A stretch of 64,000 bases of DNA from Alkaliphilus hydrothermalis (GCF_016908555.1 NZ_JAFBEE010000008.1:1-64000); one strand, 5' to 3'; counted from the first letter of the stretch, positions 24,303-33,125 are shown. Program-made: numbers and translations. Notes: generated by a model not told the origin, from the sequence alone.

Positions 24303-25166
24303 ATGGAAAACATTCAACTTACATTAGATCGTAATGTATTGATAGATATGGGGAAATATCAATTAGAACTAGGTAAAAAAACATATATCATGGGGATCCT
24401 CAACATTACCCCCGATTCTTTTTCTGATGGGGGAAACTATGTAGACCTAGACAAAGCCATCCAACATGCAAAAGAAATGGTGGAAGAAGGAGCAGACATC
24501 ATTGATGTAGGTGGGGAATCTACTAGACCAGGGGCAGTAGAGGTTTCGGCAGAAGAGGAAATCAGTAGAGTATTACCAGTGGTGAAGAGATTAGTAGCGG
24601 AGGTAAAAGTACCTGTGTCGGTGGATACCTACAAGGCAGAGGTGGCAGAAAAGGTACTGGAGGCAGGAGCCCATATGATCAATGATGTGTGGGGGCTACA
24701 ACGGGACCCTGAGATGGCTTCAGTGATGGCTAAATTTAAGAAACCTGTAGTAATGATGCACAATCAACATGGGACAGAATATGAAGGAGACATCATGGAA
24801 TCTATTGCGGACTTCTTAAGTAAATCCATCAAAATTGCTCTAGAGGCAGGAATCAAAAACCACAATATTATCCTAGATCCAGGGATTGGCTTTGGTAAAA
24901 CGTCAGAGCAAAACATGGTGGTGATGGCTAGATTGGGAGAGTTGAACAAATTGGGCTATCCTATCCTATTAGGTACATCTAGAAAATCCATGATCGGTAA
25001 GATTTTAGATCTTCCACCAAAGGAAAGGGTAGAGGGAACTTTAGCCACGACTGTTATGGGGATTATTCAAGGCTCAGATATTGTTAGAGTCCATGATATT
25101 AAAGAAAACTATCGAACAATCAAAGTAACCGACGCAATTGTAAGGGGGCAGTGGATACATGGATAA
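24303..25166 (+). CDS. folP: Dihydropteroate synthase
   Basis: FolP condenses p-aminobenzoate with hydroxymethyl-dihydropterin diphosphate. The TIM-barrel signatures are complete: MGILNITPDSFSDGG, DVGGESTRPGA, and the late GTSRKSMIGKIL segment. It is the target of sulfonamides in general. The 3' end overlaps folB by 8 bases, showing tight coupling. Confidence 0.96.
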   Translation: MENIQLTLDRNVLIDMGKYQLELGKKTYIMGILNITPDSFSDGGNYVDLDKAIQHAKEMVEEGADIIDVGGESTRPGAVEVSAEEEISRVLPVVKRLVAEVKVPVSVDTYKAEVAEKVLEAGAHMINDVWGLQRDPEMASVMAKFKKPVVMMHNQHGTEYEGDIMESIADFLSKSIKIALEAGIKNHNIILDPGIGFGKTSEQNMVVMARLGELNKLGYPILLGTSRKSMIGKILDLPPKERVEGTLATTVMGIIQGSDIVRVHDIKENYRTIKVTDAIVRGQWIHG

Positions 25167-25521
25167 AATTATTATGAAAAATCTAGGATTTTATGGGTAT
25201 CATGGGGTTTTGCCAGAGGAAACAAAGCTAGGACAGAAGTTTTTTATAGATGTGGAGCTATATACAGATTTAAAGACGGCGGGTCTTAGTGACGATGTGG
25301 CCGATACCGTCAACTATGCAGATGTATACGATATTATTAAAAACATTACTGAAAATATGAAGTTTAAACTTATAGAAGCATTAGGAGAGAATATCGCCAG
25401 TAGTATTTTACAAGGGTTCCCACAGGTAAAGGAAATCGTCATTACCATCAAAAAGCCAGAAGCGCCAGTGAGGGGAATCTATGACCACTTTGGAGTGGAA
25501 ATAAGGAGAAGAAATGACTAG
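25159..25521 (+). CDS. folB: Dihydroneopterin aldolase
   Basis: FolB cleaves dihydroneopterin to 6-hydroxymethyl-dihydropterin. The 120-residue T-fold protein shows the FYGYHGVLPEET signature with the substrate-binding Glu and a conserved Lys in TIKKPEAPVRG. It overlaps folP and folK by 8 bases on each side, so the three are translated as a unit. Confidence 0.95.
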   Translation: MDKIIMKNLGFYGYHGVLPEETKLGQKFFIDVELYTDLKTAGLSDDVADTVNYADVYDIIKNITENMKFKLIEALGENIASSILQGFPQVKEIVITIKKPEAPVRGIYDHFGVEIRRRND

Positions 25522-25993
25522 GGCATACTTGGGGTTAGGCAGTAATATGGGGGACAAGAAGAACTATATAGATCAAGCAATCGGACTTTTAGGGGAGCAT
25601 GAGGCGATAGAGGTGACAAAGCAATCCTCCTATTACGAAACAGACCCCGTGGGATATGTGAATCAAGATATTTTTCTAAATGTTGTCCTAGAGGTGGAGA
25701 CTAGCCTACAACCCCTACAATTATTGGAGTATTGTAATAAGATAGAAGCAAAGCTAGATAGAAAGCGAATCATCCGTTGGGGACCAAGGACAATCGATTT
25801 AGACATACTAATCTATGAAGGCTATCAATCTCAAGATGAAGAACTAATGATTCCCCACCCAAGGATGACTGAAAGGGCATTTGTGATGGTGCCTTTGTAT
25901 GAGTTGAATCAAAATTTAGTGATCAATGGGAAGGATATTAGAAGCATAATGGAAGGCCTTCAGCAGGAGGGTATTAGGAGGGCTTCAGTGTAG
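25514..25993 (+). CDS. folK: Hydroxymethyl-dihydropterin pyrophosphokinase
   Basis: FolK transfers diphosphate from ATP to 6-hydroxymethyl-dihydropterin. The GLGSNMGDKK start and the RWGPRTIDLDIL signature with its Mg-binding Asp pair are present, and the length of 159 is normal. It closes the folate operon; a strong terminator follows. folE and a dihydroneopterin triphosphate phosphatase are not in the window. Confidence 0.96.
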   Translation: MTRAYLGLGSNMGDKKNYIDQAIGLLGEHEAIEVTKQSSYYETDPVGYVNQDIFLNVVLEVETSLQPLQLLEYCNKIEAKLDRKRIIRWGPRTIDLDILIYEGYQSQDEELMIPHPRMTERAFVMVPLYELNQNLVINGKDIRSIMEGLQQEGIRRASV

Positions 25994-26020
25994 ATTTCAA
26001 CATATCCATCAAAATATAAT

Positions 26021-26064
26021 AACACCCTCAATTGTAGTAAATATGCTACATTTGAGGGTGTTTA
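26021..26064 (+). terminator. Terminator of the folate operon
   Basis: AACACCCTCAA and TGTAG pair with CTACA and TTGAGGGTGTT, followed by T. It may also serve the convergent OYE gene. Confidence 0.9.
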
Positions 26065-26108
26065 TTTAGATTAGGTGTTTATTCAGATTGAAATTAAACA
26101 TTTACAGC

Positions 26109-27158
26109 TTATTTCCCATACCAAGGACAAGTCTTCCCATCCTTACCATACTTACACCAAGGAGCACAGTTGTAGCAAATATTAACACCTTCTCCTTTAA
26201 TGGCTTTGTTAGTCCAGTTAGGGTCCGCCAAAAGCCCTTTTCCTACTGCCACCATATCAATCATTTCATTTTCCAGTAGATATTCAGCTTGTTTTGGTTC
26301 TTTAATACCAAATACACAGGCCACTGGAATATCCACCTGCTTAAAGATTTCAGTACCCATATATGTAATAAAAGAATAAGGATAATCCTCTGGTGGAACA
26401 AGATTCTTACTGTTGGCACCAATACCAGCAGATACATTTAATATATCTACCCCTAGAGCCTCCAGCTTTTTGGCAAAATATTTGTCCTCTTCAAGGGTAG
26501 GGTCGTTCACCCCAAAACGATAACAGATGATGAAGTCATCCCCTGTGGCTTTTCTAACCCCCTCTACAATTTCCAGAGATAGTCTCAGTCGATTATCCAA
26601 GCTACCACCGTATTGATCGTTTCTTGCATTCACTTGCTTAGAAGTAAATTGACTTAGAAGATAACCATGGGCACCGTGGATTTCAACACCATCAAGACCA
26701 GCTTTTTGAGCCCTAAGGGCAGCTTCAATAAACTCGGCCTTAATTCTTTCTATATGTTCTAACGACAATTCAAGACATTGCTTATTTTCTACCTCAACAG
26801 CCGAAGAGGAATAAACAGGGGTACCAACTGCCTTCATACCAGCATGGACAAGTTGTACGATCACAACTGAGTCCTCCTGATGACAGGCATGTGCCATTCT
26901 TTCAAATTGAGGAATATGCTCATCCCTCCATAGTCCGATACCAGTATCGGTGATTCGACCCTCTCTAGAAATAGCAGTAGCCTCTACTACCATCAGACCT
27001 GTGCCACCCTTAGCCCTTAGAGCATAATGTTCAGCACGATCCACCGTCTCAAATCCTTCCTCATTCCCCCAGTTGAAGCAAACCAAAGGAGGCATAAGAA
27101 TTCTATTCTTTACCTTCTTCTTATTAATCATAATACTTCGATCAATCACACTTGTCAT
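26109..27158 (-). CDS. NADH:flavin oxidoreductase, old yellow enzyme family
   Basis: This is a single-domain FMN TIM barrel of about 349 residues. PPLVCFNWGNEEGF starts the barrel, GVEIHGAHGYLLSQF holds the His pair of the active site, and NARNDQYGGSLDNRLRL is the OYE signature. The end has a Cys-rich CYNCAPWCKYGKDGKTCPW segment; multi-domain relatives use Cys there for a 4Fe-4S cluster, but the NAD(P)-binding domain is absent. The substrate is unknown. I start at the ATG at 27158, 6 bases after GGAGGG. Confidence 0.9.
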   Translation of the reverse strand: MTSVIDRSIMINKKKVKNRILMPPLVCFNWGNEEGFETVDRAEHYALRAKGGTGLMVVEATAISREGRITDTGIGLWRDEHIPQFERMAHACHQEDSVVIVQLVHAGMKAVGTPVYSSSAVEVENKQCLELSLEHIERIKAEFIEAALRAQKAGLDGVEIHGAHGYLLSQFTSKQVNARNDQYGGSLDNRLRLSLEIVEGVRKATGDDFIICYRFGVNDPTLEEDKYFAKKLEALGVDILNVSAGIGANSKNLVPPEDYPYSFITYMGTEIFKQVDIPVACVFGIKEPKQAEYLLENEMIDMVAVGKGLLADPNWTNKAIKGEGVNICYNCAPWCKYGKDGKTCPWYGK

Positions 27159-27521
27159 ATTAGTCCCTCCATCCATTTTTACACCTAACAATATATTACC
27201 ATAAAAAGAATAATATTTCGATTATAGAAAGAAATTTTTAGGATATAGAAAGGATTATAAGCAAACAAATAGAAATTTAAAAATATAGAAAGATAATTGA
27301 TAGGGTTTTGGGGATGGAGGACATAGACATACGGGGGAATTGATATAAAAAAATGAGAACTAAGAAGGAATAAGGACTAAGAAGAAATGAGGCCGATCAA
27401 AAAAGTGGAGAAAATGATTATATGGTTATAATTCTATCAAAATGGCTTAAATTAAATCATTAATCATTATAAATAAATGTAGTAGTTAGGGAAAAGCTAG
27501 ACAAAAGAAAGGATGAGGAAG
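27159..27521. other. A-rich intergenic region between divergent genes
   Basis: About 360 bases between the OYE and Gfo/Idh/MocA genes hold no ORF with coding character. Purine-rich near-repeats such as ACTAAGAAGGAATAAGG and ACTAAGAAGAAATGAGG occur at about 27358-27390. Promoters for both genes should be here but I cannot place them with confidence. Confidence 0.5.
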
Positions 27522-28478
27522 ATGTCAAAAACCATCAATGTAGGTATTATAGGCGCAGGAATCGTAGGAGAGCGAGTAATCAAAGCATTGCAAAAGCATG
27601 AGAGGGGAAATATCCTTGGTGTATTTGATGTAAATGAAGAAAGATCGAAATATATTTGTGGGCAATATCATCTAGAGGCAGTAAAGGACTATAAGGAGCT
27701 GCTGAATAACCAAGAAATAGATGTAGTATATTTAGCAGTACCACCAAAATATCATCACTCTATTGCCCTAGAGATCATTAAAGCAAATAAGCATATTATT
27801 TGCGAAAAGCCCCTTGCCAACTCCATCAGTGAAGCAAAGGAAATGCTGGAGGCAGCTGAGAAGCAGGGTGTTGTTCATGCAATGAATTTCCCAACCGTCT
27901 ACACGCCTGCCTTTAAGAGAATGAAGGCATTGCTAGATGAAGGTTTCCTAGGGACAACCAGAAGGATTGAGCTAAAAGCCTACTTCCCTCAATGGCCAAG
28001 ACCGTGGCAACAGACGGATTGGATTGGCTCAAGGGAACAGGGGGGATTTGTACGGGAGGTATTTACGCACTTCGTACAAATGATTGGAATGGTATTGGGA
28101 GAAATTGTTGATATAGATACAAATATTGAGTATCCAGAGGACTCACTAGCCTGTGAGACAGGAATCATTGCTACTGCAGCTCTGAAAAACGGTACACCAA
28201 TATTATTCAACGGTTTTTCAGATGTAGCAATACAGGAGAGTCTAGCCCTGACCCTTTACGGGACAGAAGGAACCATATCTATGGAAAACTGGAGGGAGTT
28301 ATGGACATCTAGTAAAGGGGAAGCAAGAAAAAGATTGGAACTAGAGGAAACTGATCACTTACTAGAACTAATTGATGAGGTATTCAAGGCCATTGAAAAA
28401 AAAGAAGCATCCATCATCACCTTTGAAGCAGGGTATCACGCTCAGATTGTAATAGAAGAGTTGCTTGCAAGGCAATAA
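27522..28478 (+). CDS. Gfo/Idh/MocA family oxidoreductase
   Basis: The N-terminal Rossmann fold shows GIIGAGIVGERV for NAD(P) binding, then the EKPLANS motif with the conserved Lys near residue 95 and a C-terminal alpha/beta domain with HFVQMIGMVLGEI. Members act on sugars, inositols or biliverdin-like substrates, so the substrate cannot be named. The ATG at 27522 or an in-frame ATG at 27513 could be used. The Nudix gene follows by 130 bases. Confidence 0.88.
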   Translation: MSKTINVGIIGAGIVGERVIKALQKHERGNILGVFDVNEERSKYICGQYHLEAVKDYKELLNNQEIDVVYLAVPPKYHHSIALEIIKANKHIICEKPLANSISEAKEMLEAAEKQGVVHAMNFPTVYTPAFKRMKALLDEGFLGTTRRIELKAYFPQWPRPWQQTDWIGSREQGGFVREVFTHFVQMIGMVLGEIVDIDTNIEYPEDSLACETGIIATAALKNGTPILFNGFSDVAIQESLALTLYGTEGTISMENWRELWTSSKGEARKRLELEETDHLLELIDEVFKAIEKKEASIITFEAGYHAQIVIEELLARQ

Positions 28479-28605
28479 TAATCAAAGAAGAATAGAAGAT
28501 AAGTAGAAATGATAATTAAGAAATAAGAAATAAGAATTAAGAAATAAGGAATATCTAAGATAGTATTAGGAGCAAAGTAAAGGTAAATAGATGGAGGTAA
28601 TCAAA

Positions 28606-28983
28606 GTGATTGATGTGGTAGCTGCAATCTTAAAGCAGGGAGACAAAATCCTCATTGCTAGACGAAAAGAAGGTAAAAGTCTAGGGGGTTACTGGGAGTT
28701 TCCAGGTGGGAAAATCGAAGAAGGGGAGTCTCCTGAAAAGAGCTTGATTCGAGAACTAAAGGAAGAAATGATGATAGATATTAAGGTGACGGAACCCTTT
28801 GGAGAGAATATTCATGACTATGGGGATAAAAAAATTAGACTCATTGCCTTTTGGGGTGAAATTGATTCAGGTGAAATTGTTCTTAAAGATCATGACTGTA
28901 TTGAGTGGGTTTTCCCTAAAGACCTACATCAATATAACTTTTCTCCTGCCGATGTCTCCTTTGTAGAGCAATTGATGAAATGA
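28606..28983 (+). CDS. Nudix hydrolase, MutT-like (8-oxo-dGTP diphosphatase type)
   Basis: The complete Nudix box is GGKIEEGESPEKSLIRELKEE followed by a hydrophobic residue. The start VVAAILKQGDKILIARR and the small size fit MutT/CTP pyrophosphohydrolase-type enzymes that clean the nucleotide pool. I take the GTG at 28606 because GGAGGT sits 7 bases upstream; the ATG at 28591 overlaps that site. Confidence 0.88.
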   Translation: MIDVVAAILKQGDKILIARRKEGKSLGGYWEFPGGKIEEGESPEKSLIRELKEEMMIDIKVTEPFGENIHDYGDKKIRLIAFWGEIDSGEIVLKDHDCIEWVFPKDLHQYNFSPADVSFVEQLMK

Positions 28984-29140
28984 GACTAAAGATAGTATTA
29001 GAATAACGAATGAAGAATGAAGTAGTATAAAATAAAGTATCAGTTAATGAAGTATTTATAGGAAAAAGGACAAAAAAAAGAGCGTAAAGAATAAAAAAAT
29101 GAAGGATTAGACGATTATTATCAATTAATCAGCAAAAAAA

Positions 29141-29167
29141 TTAGCACTCTAGTAAAGAGAGTGCTAA
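29141..29167. promoter_or_regulatory. CIRCE operator (HrcA binding site) upstream of htpG
   Basis: TTAGCACTC-N9-GAGTGCTAA is a perfect CIRCE palindrome. It ends 7 bases before the -35 of the htpG promoter rather than lying downstream of the start point, as it does in groE and dnaK operons. Confidence 0.95.
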
Positions 29168-29174
29168 TTAGGTA

Positions 29175-29203
29175 TTGACTGAAAGTTTAATAAGTTGTAA
29201 TAT
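29175..29203 (+). promoter_or_regulatory. Sigma-A-type promoter of htpG
   Basis: TTGACT (29175-29180), a 17-base spacer and TAATAT (29198-29203). An 11-base inverted repeat (GAAAGTTTAAT at 29181-29191 and ATTAAACTTTC at 29248-29258) brackets the start region. Confidence 0.8.
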
Positions 29204-29271
29204 AAGGTTGTACAAAGGATAAAGTTTCCTTTATAGCTAAAAAAATAATTAAACTTTCAAGGAGGTTATTT

Positions 29272-31158
29272 ATGAGTAAGGAAAAGGGAAGTTTGTCAAT
29301 TCACAGCGAAAATATTTTTCCAATTATTAAGAAGTGGTTATATTCAGATCACGACATTTTTATTCGAGAGTTAATATCCAATGCATGCGATGCGATCACG
29401 AAGGTAAAGCGATTAAATAGCCTAGGGGAAGCCGATCTAGGGGAAGAAACGGCCTTCCAAGTAAAGGTTGTGCTTAATAAGACTGACAAAACACTTAAAT
29501 TTATTGATAATGGTATCGGAATGACCGACGAAGAAGTAAAGAAGTATATCAACCAAATTGCATTTTCAGGGGCAGAGGAATTTTTAAAGGCCTACAAAGA
29601 TAAGGGGGATGTAGAGCAAATTATAGGGCATTTTGGACTAGGTTTTTATTCTGCCTTCATGGTGGCTTCTACAGTTGAGATTGATACCCTATCCTTTAAG
29701 CCAGATGCAAACGCTGTAAAATGGCAATGTGATGGTGGCACTGAGTTCGAAATGGAAGAAGGTACTAGAACAACAAGAGGTACAGAGATCACCCTTCATT
29801 TAGGAGAAGATGGTAAGGACTTCTTAAGTGAGTACACTTTAAAAACTACTATTGAAAAGTACTGTTCCTTTATGCCATATCCGATTTATTTTGAAGTGGC
29901 GGATGCAGAGGCAAAGAAGGATGAAGAAGGAAACATTATTGTAGAAGAACCAAAGGCTTTAAACGAGGTAAGTCCTCTATACCTAAAGCAGCCAAGCTGT
30001 TGTACAGATGAAGAATATAAAGAATTCTATAAAAAGACTTTTAGAGATTTCCAAGAGCCATTGTTCTGGATTCATCTAAACATGGATTATCCATTCAACT
30101 TAAAAGGGATACTATATTTCCCTAAATTAAAAACAGGCTTTGATACTATGGAGGGTAGCATCAAGCTATACAACAGTCAGGTATTCGTAGCTGATAACAT
30201 CAAGGAAGTTATTCCAGAGTTCCTATTATTATTAAAGGGTGTCATCGATTGTCCAGACCTGCCTCTAAATGTATCTAGAAGCTTCCTGCAAAATGATGGA
30301 TTTACGAAGAAGATTTCTGACTACATCACCAAAAAGGTGGCAGATAAATTGAATAGTCTATTCAAAACAGATCGAGAATCCTTCCAGAAGTTTTGGGGAG
30401 ACATCAACCCCTTCATTAAGTATGGTATTTTAAGGGACGACAAGTTCTATCAAAAGGTGGAAGGAATTGTTCTATACAAGACGATTGATGGGGAATACCT
30501 AACAATGGAAGCGTACCTAGAAAAGCATGGAGAAAAGCTGGACAAGCAAATCTACTATGTTTCTGACCTGCAACAACAGGCTCAATATATTAATATGATG
30601 AAGGAGCATGGAGTGGAGGCAATAGTTCTAGACCATATGATTGATCCTCCCTTCATTTCCCATATAGAGAGCAAGAAGGATGACATCAAGTTTAAGCGAG
30701 TGGATTCTAAGATTGCTGACCTGATGAAGGACCTAGAAGAAAATGCTGATGAAGAAACCTCAAAGAAGCAGACTGAAGCTGTAACAAATGTATTTAAAAA
30801 GGCTTTGAAAAAAGAAGACTGTACTATCCAGCTGGAAAACCTAAAGTCTGAAGATGTGGCAGGTATGCTGATTCAATCAGAAGAAAATAGAAGAATGCAG
30901 GAAATGATGAAGCAGTACGGGATGGGGGGATTAAACCTTGGATCTATGCCAACGGAGGAAGTACTGGTGCTTAACAAAAAGCATCCTTTGATTAAGTATG
31001 TCTTAGACTTCGCAGGCCAAGAGTCTGAGGATCTAAACTTAGTTGCTCAACAGGTATATGATTTAGCTGTCATGACCCACAAGCCATTATCGGCAGAGGC
31101 AATGACTAAATTTATTAAGAGAAGCAACGAAATCATGAAGAAGATGATTGCTCAGTAA
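29272..31158 (+). CDS. htpG: Molecular chaperone HtpG (Hsp90 family)
   Basis: HtpG is the bacterial cytosolic Hsp90. The GHKL ATP-binding domain shows ELISNACDAITK, DNGIGMT and GHFGLGFYSAFMV; the middle domain has DCPDLPLNVSRSFLQND; the C-terminal dimerisation domain completes 628 residues. AAGGAGG lies 7 bases before the ATG. The upstream perfect CIRCE indicates HrcA repression and heat induction, whereas the Bacillus subtilis htpG is not under HrcA. Confidence 0.97.
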   Translation: MSKEKGSLSIHSENIFPIIKKWLYSDHDIFIRELISNACDAITKVKRLNSLGEADLGEETAFQVKVVLNKTDKTLKFIDNGIGMTDEEVKKYINQIAFSGAEEFLKAYKDKGDVEQIIGHFGLGFYSAFMVASTVEIDTLSFKPDANAVKWQCDGGTEFEMEEGTRTTRGTEITLHLGEDGKDFLSEYTLKTTIEKYCSFMPYPIYFEVADAEAKKDEEGNIIVEEPKALNEVSPLYLKQPSCCTDEEYKEFYKKTFRDFQEPLFWIHLNMDYPFNLKGILYFPKLKTGFDTMEGSIKLYNSQVFVADNIKEVIPEFLLLLKGVIDCPDLPLNVSRSFLQNDGFTKKISDYITKKVADKLNSLFKTDRESFQKFWGDINPFIKYGILRDDKFYQKVEGIVLYKTIDGEYLTMEAYLEKHGEKLDKQIYYVSDLQQQAQYINMMKEHGVEAIVLDHMIDPPFISHIESKKDDIKFKRVDSKIADLMKDLEENADEETSKKQTEAVTNVFKKALKKEDCTIQLENLKSEDVAGMLIQSEENRRMQEMMKQYGMGGLNLGSMPTEEVLVLNKKHPLIKYVLDFAGQESEDLNLVAQQVYDLAVMTHKPLSAEAMTKFIKRSNEIMKKMIAQ

Positions 31159-31191
31159 TAGCAGTAATATTGGATACAAAAGAAAAGAATC

Positions 31192-31226
31192 AAAGAGTCA
31201 TAGGTTATACTTTTTGACTCTTTTTA
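31192..31226 (+). terminator. Terminator of htpG
   Basis: AAAGAGTCA pairs with TGACTCTTT, followed by T-rich sequence. Confidence 0.8.
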
Positions 31227-31274
31227 GTATAATAAAATCAGCTTGATAAAAATAAGATAAATGGAGGAATTCAA

Positions 31275-31538
31275 ATGAAGAGAATTACTATTTACGGAAG
31301 TCATATGTGAGCCGCTTGCCCAGAACTGAAGGAGTATCTTTCAGAAAAAGGTGTAGCATTTGATTACTTTGATATCAGCACAGATTTTATGGCATTAAAG
31401 AGCTTTTTAATGATCCGAGACAACAAGCCCCAATATGATGAAATCAAAAAGGCAGGTAGAGTAGGTCTACCAACTGTTATCATTGATAATGAGATCTACA
31501 TTACTCCTGAGCATGGGGATTTAGATAAACTTTTATAA
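31275..31538 (+). CDS. Glutaredoxin-like selenoprotein (UGA at 31308-31310 read as Sec)
   Basis: The ATG follows ATGGAGGAAT (GGAGG 7 bases upstream). Reading through one TGA gives an 87-residue thioredoxin-fold protein: RITIYGSHM-U-AACPELKEYL, then DYFDISTD and GRVGLPTVIIDNEIY with the cis-Pro. The redox motif is U12-x-x-C15, the Sec form of a CxxC. A small SECIS-type hairpin starts 15 bases after the UGA. Glutaredoxin-like selenoproteins are known in Clostridia. It probably reduces disulfides or selenium species in the cytoplasm. Without recoding, only an 11-residue peptide would result. Confidence 0.88.
31326..31344 (+). promoter_or_regulatory. Candidate bacterial SECIS hairpin, glutaredoxin-like gene
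   Basis: CTGAAG pairs with CTT(T)CAG around the loop GAGTAT, with one bulged T and a G at the loop start. It begins 15 bases after the UGA. Confidence 0.65.
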
Positions 31539-31582
31539 TAAAATTTATTCATAACTTTAATCAAAAACAACTATTGAATTCT

Positions 31583-31615
31583 AGCATCTAGCCCAAAAAG
31601 TTAGATGCTTTTATT
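31583..31615 (+). terminator. Terminator of the glutaredoxin-like gene
   Basis: AGCATCTA pairs with TAGATGCT, followed by TTTATT. Confidence 0.75.
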
Positions 31616-31642
31616 GCAATAATCTTAATTAAGCTTATAAGA

Positions 31643-31761
31643 AAGGAGGGAAACCCAATGACTAGAAATAAAGGTAGCTGTTAATGAGCCCGACCTCCTC
31701 CCCACAGGGTTAAGTTGATTTAAAAATACAAATTAAACTTAACCGATTTGGAGGAGAATTT
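31643..31761 (+). promoter_or_regulatory. Candidate translational attenuator upstream of the MFS exporter
   Basis: A strong site AAGGAGGG (31643-31650) serves an 8-codon uORF. CTCCTCC (31695-31701) can pair with GGAGGAG (31750-31756), the exporter's own Shine-Dalgarno sequence. This encloses a perfect 9-bp stem GGTTAAGTT (31708-31716)/AACTTAACC (31736-31744). The same CCTCC can instead pair with the uORF's GGAGG. Such mutually exclusive pairing resembles the leader-peptide attenuators of erm and cat genes. The mechanism is inferred. Confidence 0.6.
31658..31684 (+). CDS. Leader peptide uORF (MTRNKGSC)
   Basis: Eight codons, ATG to TAA, lie 7 bases after a near-perfect AAGGAGGG. The strength of the ribosome-binding site and its position before nested hairpins argue that it is translated. 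A terminal Cys codon directly precedes the TAA, followed by TGA out of phase use. The peptide is not recognised. Confidence 0.5.
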   Translation: MTRNKGSC

Positions 31762-33039
31762 ATGGATGCTAAAAAATATGAATCAAATATAAAGAAGATA
31801 TTCGTTATTATGTTTCTCAACTCCCTCATCTTTGCCTATGTGATAGAGCGAATGTTTGCATTGGAGCGGGGAATCACTGTTCTACAGATGCAATATATCG
31901 GCATTATATACGCGGTCATTACCTTGGTACTAGAAGTTCCCTGTGGTGTACTGGCGGATAATTGGAAGCGGAAATATGTCTGGGCTTTGGGAATTGGGTT
32001 TTGTTTTTTCGAGTTCTTTATTAGTATCTTTGCCTATGACTTTAAGACTTTTGTACTTGCTTTTGTAGGGGCAGCAATTGGAGGTTCTTTGAAATCAGGT
32101 ACATGGGATTCCATTCTTTATGAATCCTTAAGTAAACTGAATCGACAAGAAGAATATGAAAAGCTCAGGGGTCAGTTGAAACTCTTAAAATATGTTGCCC
32201 ATGGGACTGTAGGTATTGCTGGAGGGTATATTGGACACAAATACGGTCTAGTCACCAACTATTGGCTATCCTTGTTGGGGACTCCTCTATCAATCATCAT
32301 ATGTTTAAGAATCTATGAACCTATGAAGCATAGGGTGAATATCAAGAATAACAGTAGGAATAGTAATAACCGTAACAAAATCTACAACAATTACTTTAAT
32401 GTCCCACAGATACTTAGTCATATCAGAGAATCCCTAAAGGTGATTAAAGAAAATCGTCATTTGATCAATATCATACTATATGGCGGAGTAACAGGAGCTG
32501 TATTGTATGGTCAGCTCCATGAGATGAGTTCTCTAATCTATCCAGAAATCGGGATACCTATATATATGTTTGGGTTTGTATCATTTGCCATTACCCTCTT
32601 TGGTGGGGCAAGTAGTGTTTTAGCTCCAAAGCTAAAGGGGAAATACAACTATGATACGGTATTTGCAGGTATATTAATAGTATCTACAATAGCTGTGTAT
32701 ATGTTTGGTAATGCTAGGCACGGCTGGGAAGTAGTGTATTTGATTATGGCTATTGCTATAATGGAAATGGCACAACCCCTCACAGTTGGATATCTCCACA
32801 ACAATATAACAGATGAATATCGGTCCACCATCAGCTCTGTGAATTCCTTTGTATTAAATGGACTGACCATCATTGTTGGGATGATTTTTGGATACTTCGC
32901 CGACAGATTGACTATACATGCAGGTTTTTCTGCTATGGCAGGGATATTGTTGATATATAGTGTTGTGTTTGTGGTGGGGGTTATAAGGAAGAGAAGTGGA
33001 TTAAAAGTAGAAAGATTGCAAGGCAAGGAAATACTTTAG
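31762..33039 (+). CDS. MFS transporter, drug-exporter type
   Basis: The 425-residue protein has 12 predicted membrane segments. Motif A is recognisable in the first loop as GVLADNWKRKYVW, and EVPCGVLAD at the end of TM2 is typical of DHA-type exporters and tetracycline/macrolide efflux relatives. A soluble, Asn/Lys-rich loop lies between TM6 and TM7 (about residues 190-220). The substrate is unknown. The ATG has GGAGGAG 5 bases upstream, and that site is buried in the leader hairpin described at 31643-31761. The stop codon overlaps the terminator stem. Confidence 0.87.
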   Translation: MDAKKYESNIKKIFVIMFLNSLIFAYVIERMFALERGITVLQMQYIGIIYAVITLVLEVPCGVLADNWKRKYVWALGIGFCFFEFFISIFAYDFKTFVLAFVGAAIGGSLKSGTWDSILYESLSKLNRQEEYEKLRGQLKLLKYVAHGTVGIAGGYIGHKYGLVTNYWLSLLGTPLSIIICLRIYEPMKHRVNIKNNSRNSNNRNKIYNNYFNVPQILSHIRESLKVIKENRHLINIILYGGVTGAVLYGQLHEMSSLIYPEIGIPIYMFGFVSFAITLFGGASSVLAPKLKGKYNYDTVFAGILIVSTIAVYMFGNARHGWEVVYLIMAIAIMEMAQPLTVGYLHNNITDEYRSTISSVNSFVLNGLTIIVGMIFGYFADRLTIHAGFSAMAGILLIYSVVFVVGVIRKRSGLKVERLQGKEIL

Positions 33040-33056
33040 TATTTCCTTGCTTTTAT
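33023..33056 (+). terminator. Terminator of the MFS exporter gene
   Basis: A perfect 12-bp stem GCAAGGAAATAC/GTATTTCCTTGC is followed by TTTTATT. The last codons and stop of the gene form its 5' arm. Confidence 0.92.
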
Positions 33057-33125
33057 TAAAGTGAAAGGTTCGAAGGAAGATGAATAATATGAAAACATCG
33101 AGGGGTTTTATTAGAGGATTTTTTT

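Noticed and set aside
31682..31687. TAATGA after the uORF as a possible fourth UGA-recoding site
   Set aside because: TAA ends the frame before the TGA, which is not in phase as a sense codon, and no protein continues downstream.
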